A stretch of 39,834 nt of DNA from Verrucomicrobiota bacterium. GTDB lineage: Bacteria; Verrucomicrobiota; Verrucomicrobiia; Chthoniobacterales; UBA10450. Numbering within the stretch: position 1 is the stretch's first letter; each line of letters starts with the position of its first letter. Shown piece by piece: positions 32,485 through 39,834 of this stretch. The stretch covers positions 1 to 39,834 of the forward strand of contig JAFASN010000040.1 of NCBI GenBank assembly GCA_019244415.1, read 5' to 3'. Below the pieces are notes generated by a model that did no database searches, was not told the DNA's origin, and worked only from the letters and a program-made list of their open reading frames with translations. Position numbers and translations under genes: made by a program.

Positions 32485-34864
32485 GAACGCAGCCGAGATT
32501 GCGGCGGCAGCGATTGAGGTGGACAAGAGCAAACGCGCTGACTTCGTCGCGGCTAAATGCGATGGCGACGCCGACGTGCGCGTCGAAGTAGAATCGCTGC
32601 TCGCGTTTGAATCTGCCGCCGCGGATTTCATCGAAAGACCAGCGGTCGAAGTGGACCTGAACTCGTTCGTGGAAGAAGCCGAAGCGACGTTAAAGCCTGG
32701 CGCCTTACTCGGCAATTATCGCGTCGTCTCGCTGCTCGGCGAAGGCGGCATGGCCGAGGTTTACCTGGCCGAGCGTGCCGATGAGCAATTTCAAAAACGC
32801 GTCGCCATTAAGCTGATCAAGCGCGGTCTCGACACCAACGCGATCCAGCGGCGTTTCCGGCGCGAGCGCGAAATTTTGGCGTCGCTCGAACATCCGAACA
32901 TTGCGCGGCTGCTCGACGCCGGGACAACAGCGGACGGCTTGTCCTACTTCGTGATGGAGTGCGTGGAAGGGCAGCCGATTACCGAGTTCTGCGTCGCCCG
33001 GAAGCTCAGCCTCGATGAGCAGCTGCGCCTGTTCTGCATCGTATGCGATGCGGTGAGCTACGCGCATCAGCACCTCGTGGTGCATCGCGATCTGAAGCCG
33101 TCGAATATTCTCGTCACCTCCGACGGCGCGCCAAAGCTGCTCGATTTCGGCATCGCGAAGCTCCTCGCGCCGGATCAAACGCAGCTTGCCAACACCATTC
33201 CTGAAGAGCGTGTCCTCACGCGCGATTACGCCAGCCCGGAACAGTTGGGCGGCGAACGCGTCACGACCGCTGCCGACGTTTACAGCCTCGGGATTGTCCT
33301 GCGCGAATTGATCGGCGATGAAAAATCATCTCGCGGCGATCTGCGCAACATCATCAGCAAAGCAGTTCAGCCAGAGCCTGCGCGCCGCTATTCATCGCCA
33401 CGCCACCTCGCGGAGGAAATCGAGCGCTACCTGCGCGGGCTGCCAGTAGTCGCGCGCGGTGACACATTTGGGTACCGCGCGGGAAAATTCATCCACCGGA
33501 ATCGGCTCGCGGTCGCCGCTGTTTCGTTGATCGCGCTGAGTTTGATCGCGGGGCTGATCGCGACCAAGCACGAGGCGAATGTCGCGCGTCGCGAGCAACA
33601 AAAAGCCGAGCGCATCAACTCATTCCTCGCTTCCACGCTGGCGGAAGCCGGCCCGAGCCTGAACAAACGGCTACATCGCGGCGAGCCGAATTCTCTGGTC
33701 GAGGTGCTGAACTCCGCTGCCGCGCGGCTCGAAGGCGAGTTCGCGCACGATCTGGAAACGCGCGCGGATTTGGAGCGAATCATCAGCGGCGCTTACGCAA
33801 GCGAGGGACAAGTGGATTTGGCAAAGCAACATCTCGAAAAGTGGATCGCGCTGGCGGCAGAGCGTTACCCAGCCGATCACCCGAAGGCTCTTCTCGCCAC
33901 AGCTGATCGGGCCGGGAATCTCTTCTTCACGGGGAAGTTGAAAGAGTCAGAGGAACTCTTCCGGCAGACGATTCCCAAATTACGCGCTGCTTACGCAAAA
34001 GGTGCAATCAGCGCGGAAGAGTTAGCCGAGTCGCTGAATTGCCTCGCATATCTTCGCCGCACTCGGGGTGATTCAGCGGAAGCCGAAAGGCTGTTTCGCG
34101 AGACTCTCGCCGTGAAGCCAGCGACATCGACGCCGTTTCATTATCAACTCGAAACGACGCTCAGCACGCTCGCGCTTACGTTGCTGGACGAAGGCAAATT
34201 CGCCGAGGCGCTCAGCACCTCGCGCGACGCGGTGCGCGAGCAGGAGCAAAGCGCGCCCAAAAGCGGCACGCTTGGCTTTGCCCTGACAGTGCTCGGCGGA
34301 ATGCTGACTGAAAACGGCGACTTCGCGCAAGCCGACGCCGCACTTAGCCGGGCGGAGACTATTCTGCGAGAGTTGCTCGTGCCGAGCTCGCTTTGGCTGG
34401 GCGATAACCTCCGCAACCACGCAGCCTCATTCTACGCGCAAGGCCGACACGCTGAAGCTCTGACCAAAGTGCGCGAAGCACTCGAGATTTACCGCCGCAG
34501 CTTCGGCCCTTATTACGATAATTATCCGACGGCCCTGGACATTGAAGGATTGATTCTTGCGAAATCGGGGCACGTCGCGGAAGGCGAGAAACTCCTGCGC
34601 GAAGCGTTAAGCATGCGGGAGGAGACTCTGACGCCAGGTCACTTTTGGGTCGCGCTCGCGCAAGGTGCGCTCGGCGAATGTTTGACGCTGGAGCATCGCT
34701 ACTCGGAAGCGCAGCCGTTGCTCGTCGCGAGCTACGAGAGTTTGCAGCGCACGCAGGGCAGCGATAATCCCCGCACGAAAATGGCACAGCAGCGTCTCGC
34801 GACGCTTCAACAAGCGCTCGGGAAAGCTGGATTGCCCTCCGTCGCCGCTGCCGTTCACCGTTAA
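32462..34864 (+). CDS. Membrane Ser/Thr protein kinase with TPR sensor region
   Basis: An 800-residue protein started at ATG 32462 (32456 is alternative), overlapping the sigma gene by 23 nt. A Hanks-type kinase domain spans about residues 86-330: Gly-loop GEGGMAEVYLAER (93-98), VAIKLIK Lys117, HRDLKPSN with catalytic Asp210, DFG Asp229 and ASPEQ in the activation segment. All catalytic residues are present. One membrane segment lies at about 349-368 (LAVAAVSLIALSLIAGLIAT). The remaining ~430 residues are helical TPR repeats, e.g. LAYLRRTRGDSAEAERLFRETL and GLILAKSGHVAEGEKLLREAL. The kinase likely senses a partner through TPRs and acts on the coupled sigma factor. Confidence 0.95.
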   Translation: MLNPQQVKNAAEIAAAAIEVDKSKRADFVAAKCDGDADVRVEVESLLAFESAAADFIERPAVEVDLNSFVEEAEATLKPGALLGNYRVVSLLGEGGMAEVYLAERADEQFQKRVAIKLIKRGLDTNAIQRRFRREREILASLEHPNIARLLDAGTTADGLSYFVMECVEGQPITEFCVARKLSLDEQLRLFCIVCDAVSYAHQHLVVHRDLKPSNILVTSDGAPKLLDFGIAKLLAPDQTQLANTIPEERVLTRDYASPEQLGGERVTTAADVYSLGIVLRELIGDEKSSRGDLRNIISKAVQPEPARRYSSPRHLAEEIERYLRGLPVVARGDTFGYRAGKFIHRNRLAVAAVSLIALSLIAGLIATKHEANVARREQQKAERINSFLASTLAEAGPSLNKRLHRGEPNSLVEVLNSAAARLEGEFAHDLETRADLERIISGAYASEGQVDLAKQHLEKWIALAAERYPADHPKALLATADRAGNLFFTGKLKESEELFRQTIPKLRAAYAKGAISAEELAESLNCLAYLRRTRGDSAEAERLFRETLAVKPATSTPFHYQLETTLSTLALTLLDEGKFAEALSTSRDAVREQEQSAPKSGTLGFALTVLGGMLTENGDFAQADAALSRAETILRELLVPSSLWLGDNLRNHAASFYAQGRHAEALTKVREALEIYRRSFGPYYDNYPTALDIEGLILAKSGHVAEGEKLLREALSMREETLTPGHFWVALAQGALGECLTLEHRYSEAQPLLVASYESLQRTQGSDNPRTKMAQQRLATLQQALGKAGLPSVAAAVHR

Positions 34865-34868
34865 CGGA

Positions 34869-35072
34869 TCAACCACCAGCAACGACGCGCACGAGCTCGA
34901 TCTGGTCGCCCTCCTTCAGCGAACGCGAGCTCCATTCGCTGCGATGAAGGGCCGTTCCGTTGTGCTCGATCAAGAGCGTCGCGGGGACGAGCTTCAGCTC
35001 ATCGATCAGTTCGGAAACGTTGCGTGCACGGGTGACCGCCCGCGGCTTGCCATTCACCGTCACCTTCGTCAT
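34869..35072 (-). CDS. thiS: Sulfur carrier protein ThiS
   Basis: A 67-residue ubiquitin-fold protein ending in the required Gly-Gly (RVVAGG), with the family pattern VTVNGKPR, ELIDELKL and AVTRARNVSEL. It becomes thiocarboxylated at its C-terminal glycine and donates sulfur for the thiazole ring of thiamine. It begins in a 4-nt ATGA overlap with the upstream thiH stop. Its usual partner thiG is not next to it; the convergent kinase gene follows after 4 bp. Confidence 0.93.
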   Translation of the reverse strand: MTKVTVNGKPRAVTRARNVSELIDELKLVPATLLIEHNGTALHRSEWSSRSLKEGDQIELVRVVAGG

Positions 35073-36187
35073 TGCGCCAGCGCTGTATCCCAGTCCTTCC
35101 AGACCGCCTCGATCCCGCGTTCGCGCAACACCGCAGCGAGCTCCTCTGGCGAACGCGAATCGGTGATTTCAAACTGGCTTGTGGCCACGCTCTTTGCCGC
35201 CGCCCCATCAGGCGTAACGATGCGCCCGCGCACGGTGAAGTGCATTTTGTCTTTACCTTGCCCAGTGTAGCCGCCGGGTTCGGTATGACTGCCGGCGCTC
35301 ATCATTGTCACGCCCAAGGTGGCAAGAAAGTCGCGCAACGCCGGCGCTTCACGTGTACTCAGGACGATGCCGACCTGCGGAAATGTGACACGCAGGGCGC
35401 AGACCAGTTGCACCAGCTCGCGGTCTGCCATGGCATGTTCGGGCTGAAATTCACCCGCGGCAGGACGCAATCGCGGCACGCTCACGCTGAGTGCGGATTT
35501 CCAGCACCGCTTGAGCAAGTACTCAAGGTGCGCGGCGAGTGCGACGGCTTCCTCGCGCCACGGCGCCAGCCCAAAAAGCGCGCCGATTCCGATGCGGCGA
35601 AATCCGGCATCATAACCTCGCTCCGGGCAACGCAGCCTCCACTCGAAATCTTTCTTCGGCCCGGCGAGGTGCATCGCATCGTAAATGGCGCGGTTATAAG
35701 TCTCCTGGTAAACCACCAAACCTTCCGTGCCGGCGGTGACGATCGGTTCGTACTCAGGCGTTTCCATCGGCGCGACTTCGATTGCGATTGAAGCAAAGTC
35801 GTCGCGCAGAATGCGCACGCAATCTGCCAGGTACTCGTTGCCCACGAACTTCGGGTGTTCACCGGCGACAAGAAGCAGATTGCGAAAACCGGCGCGCGCC
35901 AGATGCCGTGCTTCGGCCGCGACTTCATAGAGCGAAAGTGTCAGCCGCAGGATCGGATTTTCGCGGGAAAATCCACAATAGCGGCAGCTGTTGATGCATT
36001 CATTCGAAAGATAAAGCGGCGCGAACAGGCGCATGGTGCGCCCGAAGAAACGCAACGTGAGCGAGCGAGCGCGCGACGCGAGCGCATCGAGCTCCGCATC
36101 AGCTTTGGGAGCAAGCAGTGTCTCGAATCGGCGAACCGTGCTGCTTTTCTCGAGAGCAAGATTGTCCAGGATTTCCGCGAAGCTCAC
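35069..36187 (-). CDS. thiH: 2-iminoacetate synthase ThiH
   Basis: A 372-residue radical-SAM enzyme if started at GTG 36187 (MSFAEILDNL); TTG 36220 would add 11 residues. The open frame reaches 36379 but that part runs through a terminator. The radical-SAM cluster motif CINSCRYC is at residues 64-71 (Cys64, Cys68, Cys71). Other ThiH features are LLVAGEHPKFVGNEYL, VVYQETYNRAIYDAMH, RIGIGALFGLAPWREEAVALAAHL and MSAGSHTEPGGY. It cleaves tyrosine to dehydroglycine for thiazole formation. It is translationally coupled to thiS. No TPP riboswitch can be seen upstream. Confidence 0.94.
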   Translation of the reverse strand: MSFAEILDNLALEKSSTVRRFETLLAPKADAELDALASRARSLTLRFFGRTMRLFAPLYLSNECINSCRYCGFSRENPILRLTLSLYEVAAEARHLARAGFRNLLLVAGEHPKFVGNEYLADCVRILRDDFASIAIEVAPMETPEYEPIVTAGTEGLVVYQETYNRAIYDAMHLAGPKKDFEWRLRCPERGYDAGFRRIGIGALFGLAPWREEAVALAAHLEYLLKRCWKSALSVSVPRLRPAAGEFQPEHAMADRELVQLVCALRVTFPQVGIVLSTREAPALRDFLATLGVTMMSAGSHTEPGGYTGQGKDKMHFTVRGRIVTPDGAAAKSVATSQFEITDSRSPEELAAVLRERGIEAVWKDWDTALAQ

Positions 36188-36251
36188 CGAGTACTTTCGC
36201 GGCGATGAGAGTGTTCGCAACTGGCCGGCAGAGTACAAGCGGCGCGGGCGC

Positions 36252-36294
36252 GCAGAAAGCAAAACGCCGGGAACACTCGCATGCTCCCGGCGTT
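36252..36294 (-). terminator. Rho-independent terminator after the outer-membrane barrel gene
   Basis: AACGCCGGGA (36263-36272) pairs with TCCCGGCGTT (36285-36294), a 10-bp perfect stem with a 12-nt loop. On the minus strand it is followed by TTTTGCTTTCT. It lies 24 bp after the barrel gene stop and immediately upstream of thiH. Confidence 0.92.
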
Positions 36295-36317
36295 GAGAAG
36301 ATTTCGTTGTACTTCGT

Positions 36318-36998
36318 TTAGAACGCGAACGTGATGCCGGTTCGCGCCATGCCGAAGTTGTTGCTTGGACCGTCAACAACGTTCCAGCTGAAGTCGCTCA
36401 TCCAGCCGATCGTCGGGGTGAGACGTACTTCCACGCCGCCGCCGAACTGGCCCATCCATTTGGACTGGCTCTTGTCGGTACGCGTGGAGATGGCGTTCCC
36501 GTTGTTGTCGAAGAGCACCTCGGTGCGACCGCCGCCGCCGAAGATACCGCCGCCGCCGCCGAACACGTAGGGCGCGAATCGAGTGCACGGAATCGGGTAA
36601 CGCAGGGTAAACGTGCCCAGCGCCGCGCCAACTGCACCGTGATCAGTGTTGTCGATAGCGGAGTTACCGATGACCAATCCGCTGCGGTTGCCGGTGGCAA
36701 GCCCGTAGCCTTCAACGCCGACGCCGAAATAGCGCGCGAAGAAGTACTTGGCATCGATACCGCCGCCCCAGGCATGATCTGCCTCGAGGTAACGGTCGTT
36801 CCGCCATGCCTCGCCCGTGAAAGCATAAGTACCCCAGAGCGAGACATCCCATTCCTGGTCGCGATACCACGCCGGGCAGGGCGCTTCCGCCGCGGACGTC
36901 TGCTGCACTGCATTTTTCCCTGAGTACGTGTCCGTGCCGCCGAAAACAACTGACGCGGCTGCGCCGAGCACACACGTCGTGATAAGTAGTTTTTTCAT
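36318..36998 (-). CDS. Outer-membrane beta-barrel protein
   Basis: A 226-residue protein with a signal peptide (MKKLLITTCVLGAAASVVFGG) and a body of alternating strands rich in aromatic and Gly residues (EWDVSLWGTYAFTGEAW, YFFARYFGVGVEGYGLATG, FAPYVFGGGGGIFGGGG), ending in the aromatic C-terminal signature ARTGITFAF that the BAM complex recognises. It is probably an eight-stranded barrel of the OmpA/OmpW-like size class. A strong purine-rich ribosome site (AAGGAGAAAGGG) precedes the ATG and a strong terminator follows the stop, indicating a monocistronic, highly expressed gene. Function unknown. Confidence 0.88.
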   Translation of the reverse strand: MKKLLITTCVLGAAASVVFGGTDTYSGKNAVQQTSAAEAPCPAWYRDQEWDVSLWGTYAFTGEAWRNDRYLEADHAWGGGIDAKYFFARYFGVGVEGYGLATGNRSGLVIGNSAIDNTDHGAVGAALGTFTLRYPIPCTRFAPYVFGGGGGIFGGGGRTEVLFDNNGNAISTRTDKSQSKWMGQFGGGVEVRLTPTIGWMSDFSWNVVDGPSNNFGMARTGITFAF

Positions 36999-37108
36999 CC
37001 CTTTCTCCTTGGTTAAGTAGTTTCTCCTTGTAACGGGACAGCACCAAAGCTCGCCCGGTTACCTGTCATTACGCAGCTACTTACAGCTACGGTCGTGCCA
37101 ATTGTAGG

Positions 37109-38689
37109 TTAAGCTGCGCCGGATTTCAACTCCCCTCCGTTCGTCGCGTCCGTCACGACGAACCGCTCGTGGTGGAAGCTCGGGTCGCCCCGGAACATGA
37201 GCTTGGCGGCATAGCGTCGCTCCAGCTCGATCAGCAGCTCTTCATCTTCTTCTTTCAACCGCCGGAGCACATCCGGGTTCAGGATGACACGGAACTCGTG
37301 CACGGTCTCCTGGTACTGGCGCATGATGGTATTGAGCGTGCGATGCAGCTCCACGCTCGTCGTCATTGACGTCTTCACCACGCCGCGTCCCTGGCAGTAC
37401 GGGCAATTCTCGTAAATGGAATCGCTCAGGCTTTCCTGGGCGCGTTGCCGCGTCATCTCCATGAGGCCAAGCTGCGAAATAGGCACAACGTGCGTTTTCG
37501 CTTTGTCGCGCCGGAGCCGTTCGCGCATCAGCTGGTAAACGGCCTGCTGGTCCTTGCGGCTCTTCATGTCGATGAAGTCTGCGATGATGAGTCCCCCCAC
37601 ATTGCGAAGGCGCAGCTGGCGCGCGATTTCATCGGCGGCTTCGAGGTTCGTTTGCAGAATTGTCTTCTCGACGTCGCGGCCGCCTTTATTGCGGCCCGTG
37701 TTCACATCGATGGCGACGAGTGCCTCTGTTTCGTCAATGACGATGTAGCCGCCGCATTTCAGCCAGACCTGCCGGTGAAAGGCATCGTCGATCTGCTTTT
37801 GCACGCCGAACGTTTCGAAGATCGGCGTTGCGCCGTCGTAGAAATGCAGTCGATTGCGCGAACGACGCGAGATTTCGCCCGTGAGCGATGCCATTCGGTC
37901 GATGGCTGCTTTGTCGTCGCAAAGCACCTCGTCGATTTCGTCCGTGAGGAAATCGCGCACGGTGCGGTCGATCAAATCCGGTTCTTCGAAAACACGGCAG
38001 GGTGCGGGATTATTCTTGATCTGTTCCTCAACGCGCTCCCATTGCTCGATGAGAAAGCGCAGGTCGCGCACAAAGTACCGCGCCCGCTGGCCTTCGCCGA
38101 CAGTGCGGATGATCACGCCCACGCCTTCGGGGATATCAAGCTCACGGAGGATGTTGCGCAGCCGTTCGCGTTCCTTCGGATCTTCGATCTTGCGCGAAAT
38201 GCCGCTGCGATCGCTGAACGGCATAAGTACGAGATAACGGCCGGCGAAACTCAGGTTCGTGGTAACGCGCGGACCTTTCGTGCCGATCGGGCCTTTCGTG
38301 ACCTGCACGATCACCTCCGAGCCGACCGGGTAGATGCTCGGGATATCTTTTGCGGTGATGCGCTTTTTCTGCCCCCGCTTCTTCGGCCGGTCGATTTCCT
38401 CGATGCCGCTGTCGAGTGCAGCGGGGATGGCGTCCCAGAAGTGGAGGAACGCATTCTTCTCAAAGCCGATGTCCACGAACATCGCCTTGAGCCCCATCTC
38501 GATGTTTTTGACCCGACCCTTGAAGACCGAGCCAACGATGTTGCGGGATGAATTGCGCTCGACGCTATACTCTTCCAGCCGGCCGTTCTCGAGCAACGCC
38601 ACGCGCCGCTCCAGTTTCTCCACGCTGACGACGAGCTTGTTGCCCGTCTTGCGCTGCATGCCTAAAATTTTTCGAACTTTTTCGATCAT
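37109..38689 (-). CDS. rng: Ribonuclease G/E family endoribonuclease
   Basis: A 526-residue protein (ATG 38659 is an alternative start). The S1 RNA-binding domain begins near residue 48 (RNIVGSVFKGRVKNIEMGLKAMFVDIGFEKNAFLH). Catalytic Asp328 (LVAIDVNTGR) and Asp371 (IIADFIDM) align with the metal-binding pair of RNase E/G, and CPYCQGRG (Cys429, Cys432) is the zinc-link. The protein ends soon after the catalytic core, so it is RNase G-like and lacks the long scaffold tail of RNase E. It matures 16S rRNA 5' ends and decays mRNA. Being next to PBP2 recalls the mre-mrd-rng arrangement. Confidence 0.95.
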   Translation of the reverse strand: MIEKVRKILGMQRKTGNKLVVSVEKLERRVALLENGRLEEYSVERNSSRNIVGSVFKGRVKNIEMGLKAMFVDIGFEKNAFLHFWDAIPAALDSGIEEIDRPKKRGQKKRITAKDIPSIYPVGSEVIVQVTKGPIGTKGPRVTTNLSFAGRYLVLMPFSDRSGISRKIEDPKERERLRNILRELDIPEGVGVIIRTVGEGQRARYFVRDLRFLIEQWERVEEQIKNNPAPCRVFEEPDLIDRTVRDFLTDEIDEVLCDDKAAIDRMASLTGEISRRSRNRLHFYDGATPIFETFGVQKQIDDAFHRQVWLKCGGYIVIDETEALVAIDVNTGRNKGGRDVEKTILQTNLEAADEIARQLRLRNVGGLIIADFIDMKSRKDQQAVYQLMRERLRRDKAKTHVVPISQLGLMEMTRQRAQESLSDSIYENCPYCQGRGVVKTSMTTSVELHRTLNTIMRQYQETVHEFRVILNPDVLRRLKEEDEELLIELERRYAAKLMFRGDPSFHHERFVVTDATNGGELKSGAA

Positions 38690-38744
38690 AAATTGGAAAT
38701 TGTGTACTGGGACGATGATCGCGAGCAGAACTCAGCGATCCGGC

Positions 38745-38762
38745 GCAAGCGTCTCGCTTGCG
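38745..38762. repeat. REP-like palindrome, copy 2
   Basis: In the 129-bp gap between PBP2 and rng, the minus strand reads GCAAGCGAGACGCTTGCG, identical over 18 bases to the palindrome at 21611-21628; the flanks differ. The full hairpin here is 38744-38762 with an 8-bp stem and a 3-nt loop, without a T-tract. Confidence 0.7.
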
Positions 38763-38818
38763 AGGGCTGAGTACGGGCAACCCGAATGATTGCGCTGCGC
38801 GCTCTCGGAACGACGGGC

Positions 38819-39834
38819 TCATGGGCGCGTCCGCCTTGGAGGTAGCGGCGCCGGCGTGTTTTTCGGGTGCGCGCCAAAGAACCGTGAGAAAAACCCGCGC
38901 TTATCCGGCGTCGGTTGGGCCACCGGTACCGCACGCACGACTCGCGCCGGGCGCTCTTTCACTTTTCCGCGCGCGTCAGCCTCCTGCTCCACATCAGGCG
39001 CGTCGCCGCTGCTGGCCATCTGCGTCTCTACCTCGGGAGATTGGTCGCTGTCCTCGTCATCGGAGTTCACGCTCTGCTCCGAGTCTTTGAAAGTCACGTC
39101 TTTGATTTGCGCGAACGGATTGGGATGATGTGCTGGCGCGATCCAGGCGAGCTGGGGCTGGAAAGTACCGGCATCCATGGCGAGCGCGCGCTGCAAAATA
39201 CGCGTCGCGATTGGCCCTGCCACGGAGCCGCCATGACCGGCACTTCCTTCGACCATCACAGCCACGACGTACTTCGGATTATCGTAGGGCGCAAAGCAGC
39301 AAAACCATGCCACGTTACTTTTCACTCCGCGGTCGCTTGCTTCTGCCGTGCCGGTTTTCCCCGCCACTTGCACGTCCTTCAGGCGCGCACGCCCTCCTGT
39401 CCCGCCATCTTCGTTCACAACTTTCCACAAACCGCGCCTCACCAGCTCGATCTGATCGCGCGTGAAATCGTCGCGCAGGTCAGCATCGATCTTCGGTTTC
39501 GACGAAACGACCGGCTCGCCTTTGTCGTCGAGCACGGGTGAACCGTCCTGGTTTAAAAGTTTGTCCACCAGCCGGGGATAGTACGAGATGCCGCCATTGG
39601 CGACAGTCGCGTAAGCCATTGCCATTTGCAGCGGAGTGGCGAGTACATATCCCTGCCCGATGGAGACGTTGGCGGTGTAGGCCTGCGACCAACGCTCGCG
39701 CGGATAATGGATCGACATCCATTCCGGGCCAGGCATGATGCCCGGCTGCTCGCCAGTCAGCTGAACGCCGGTTTCTTTGCCCAGGCCGAGGGCGTTACCG
39801 GTCTGGTCGATCGCTTCGATGCCGGCGGCATTTC
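38819..39834 (-). CDS. mrdA: Penicillin-binding protein 2 (MrdA), C-terminal part
   Basis: The frame is open through the right edge, so the N-terminus (TM helix, pedestal and active-site SxxK) lies outside. The visible transpeptidase domain has GKETGVQLTGEQPGIMPGPEW, NVSIGQGYVLATPLQMAMAYATVANGG and the third active-site motif KTGTAE in VAGKTGTAEASDRG, then WFCCFAPYDNPKYVVAVMVEG. These match class B PBP2, which cross-links peptidoglycan during rod elongation. After the domain comes an ~120-residue tail that is acidic (SEQSVNSDDEDSDQSPEVE) and then basic/Pro-rich (FFSRFFGAHPKNTPAPLPP), longer than usual. rng follows in the same direction. Confidence 0.92.
   Translation of the reverse strand, partial: NAAGIEAIDQTGNALGLGKETGVQLTGEQPGIMPGPEWMSIHYPRERWSQAYTANVSIGQGYVLATPLQMAMAYATVANGGISYYPRLVDKLLNQDGSPVLDDKGEPVVSSKPKIDADLRDDFTRDQIELVRRGLWKVVNEDGGTGGRARLKDVQVAGKTGTAEASDRGVKSNVAWFCCFAPYDNPKYVVAVMVEGSAGHGGSVAGPIATRILQRALAMDAGTFQPQLAWIAPAHHPNPFAQIKDVTFKDSEQSVNSDDEDSDQSPEVETQMASSGDAPDVEQEADARGKVKERPARVVRAVPVAQPTPDKRGFFSRFFGAHPKNTPAPLPPRRTRP

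Noticed and set aside
36188..36379. Longer thiH frame starting at 36379
   Set aside because: The extension runs through an intrinsic terminator and into the end of the barrel gene, and its length exceeds normal ThiH.
37445..38551. 368-codon plus-strand frame opposite RNase G
   Set aside because: Shadow frame; the opposite strand encodes a full, motif-intact RNase G.

Overview
The window looks like chromosomal DNA from a Gram-negative, high-GC soil-type bacterium, most likely a member of the Verrucomicrobiota (Spartobacteria/Chthoniobacterales-like). This is an inference, because no 16S rRNA is present. It rests on four PEP-CTERM proteins, ECF sigma factors paired with unusual membrane partners, an ECF-Ser/Thr kinase-TPR pair, short dispersed repeats inside and between genes, and a dnaG-rpoD block.

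Layout. 1-2.2 kb: a discoidin-domain secreted protein (truncated by the left edge) divergent from a GH26 mannanase-like enzyme. 2.2-6.2 kb: a tandem NTF2-like secreted protein divergent from an ECF sigma factor, a one-TM partner and a PDZ protein; then a glycine-zipper lipoprotein and a carboxypeptidase-regulatory-like secreted protein. 6.25 kb: tRNA-Leu(CAA). 6.6-13.0 kb: a surface-glycan cluster with one GT2, a polytopic membrane protein and three GT4 enzymes, the last four coupled by overlapping start and stop codons. 13.0-14.8 kb: flotillin FloA and a Pro-rich partner separated by a low-complexity inverted repeat. 15-16.7 kb: two PEP-CTERM proteins. 16.9-19.9 kb: ECF sigma plus zinc-finger anti-sigma, divergent from a Tat-type metallophosphoesterase and a membrane cytochrome c, with a perfect 18-bp palindrome between them that can be read as two mirror-image ECF promoters. 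20-22.1 kb: recA and two hsp20 genes. 22.4-23.7 kb: ribD and a tiny Tyr-rich secreted protein. 23.8-27.9 kb: dnaG-rpoD-small membrane protein. 28.0-29.4 kb: an NfeD/ClpP-class membrane protease. 29.4-31.8 kb: a frameshifted T5SS/PEP-CTERM-repeat protein and another PEP-CTERM protein. 31.9-34.9 kb: ECF sigma and Ser/Thr kinase with TPRs. 34.9-36.2 kb: thiH-thiS. 36.3-39.8 kb: an outer-membrane barrel protein, RNase G and the C-terminal part of PBP2 (truncated by the right edge).

The main themes are envelope function (surface glycans, PEP-CTERM export, flotillin, NfeD, PBP2) and sigma-factor-driven regulation (three ECF factors and the primary sigma in under 30 kb). Housekeeping genes are interspersed. 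No exosortase, transposase, integrase or CRISPR array is visible. The strongest leads are the divergent ECF promoter palindrome with its redox/phosphoesterase operon, and a non-palindromic 5-mer (GTACT/AGTAC) that appears over-represented across the window but is absent from about 4.3 kb around the ECF-kinase genes.
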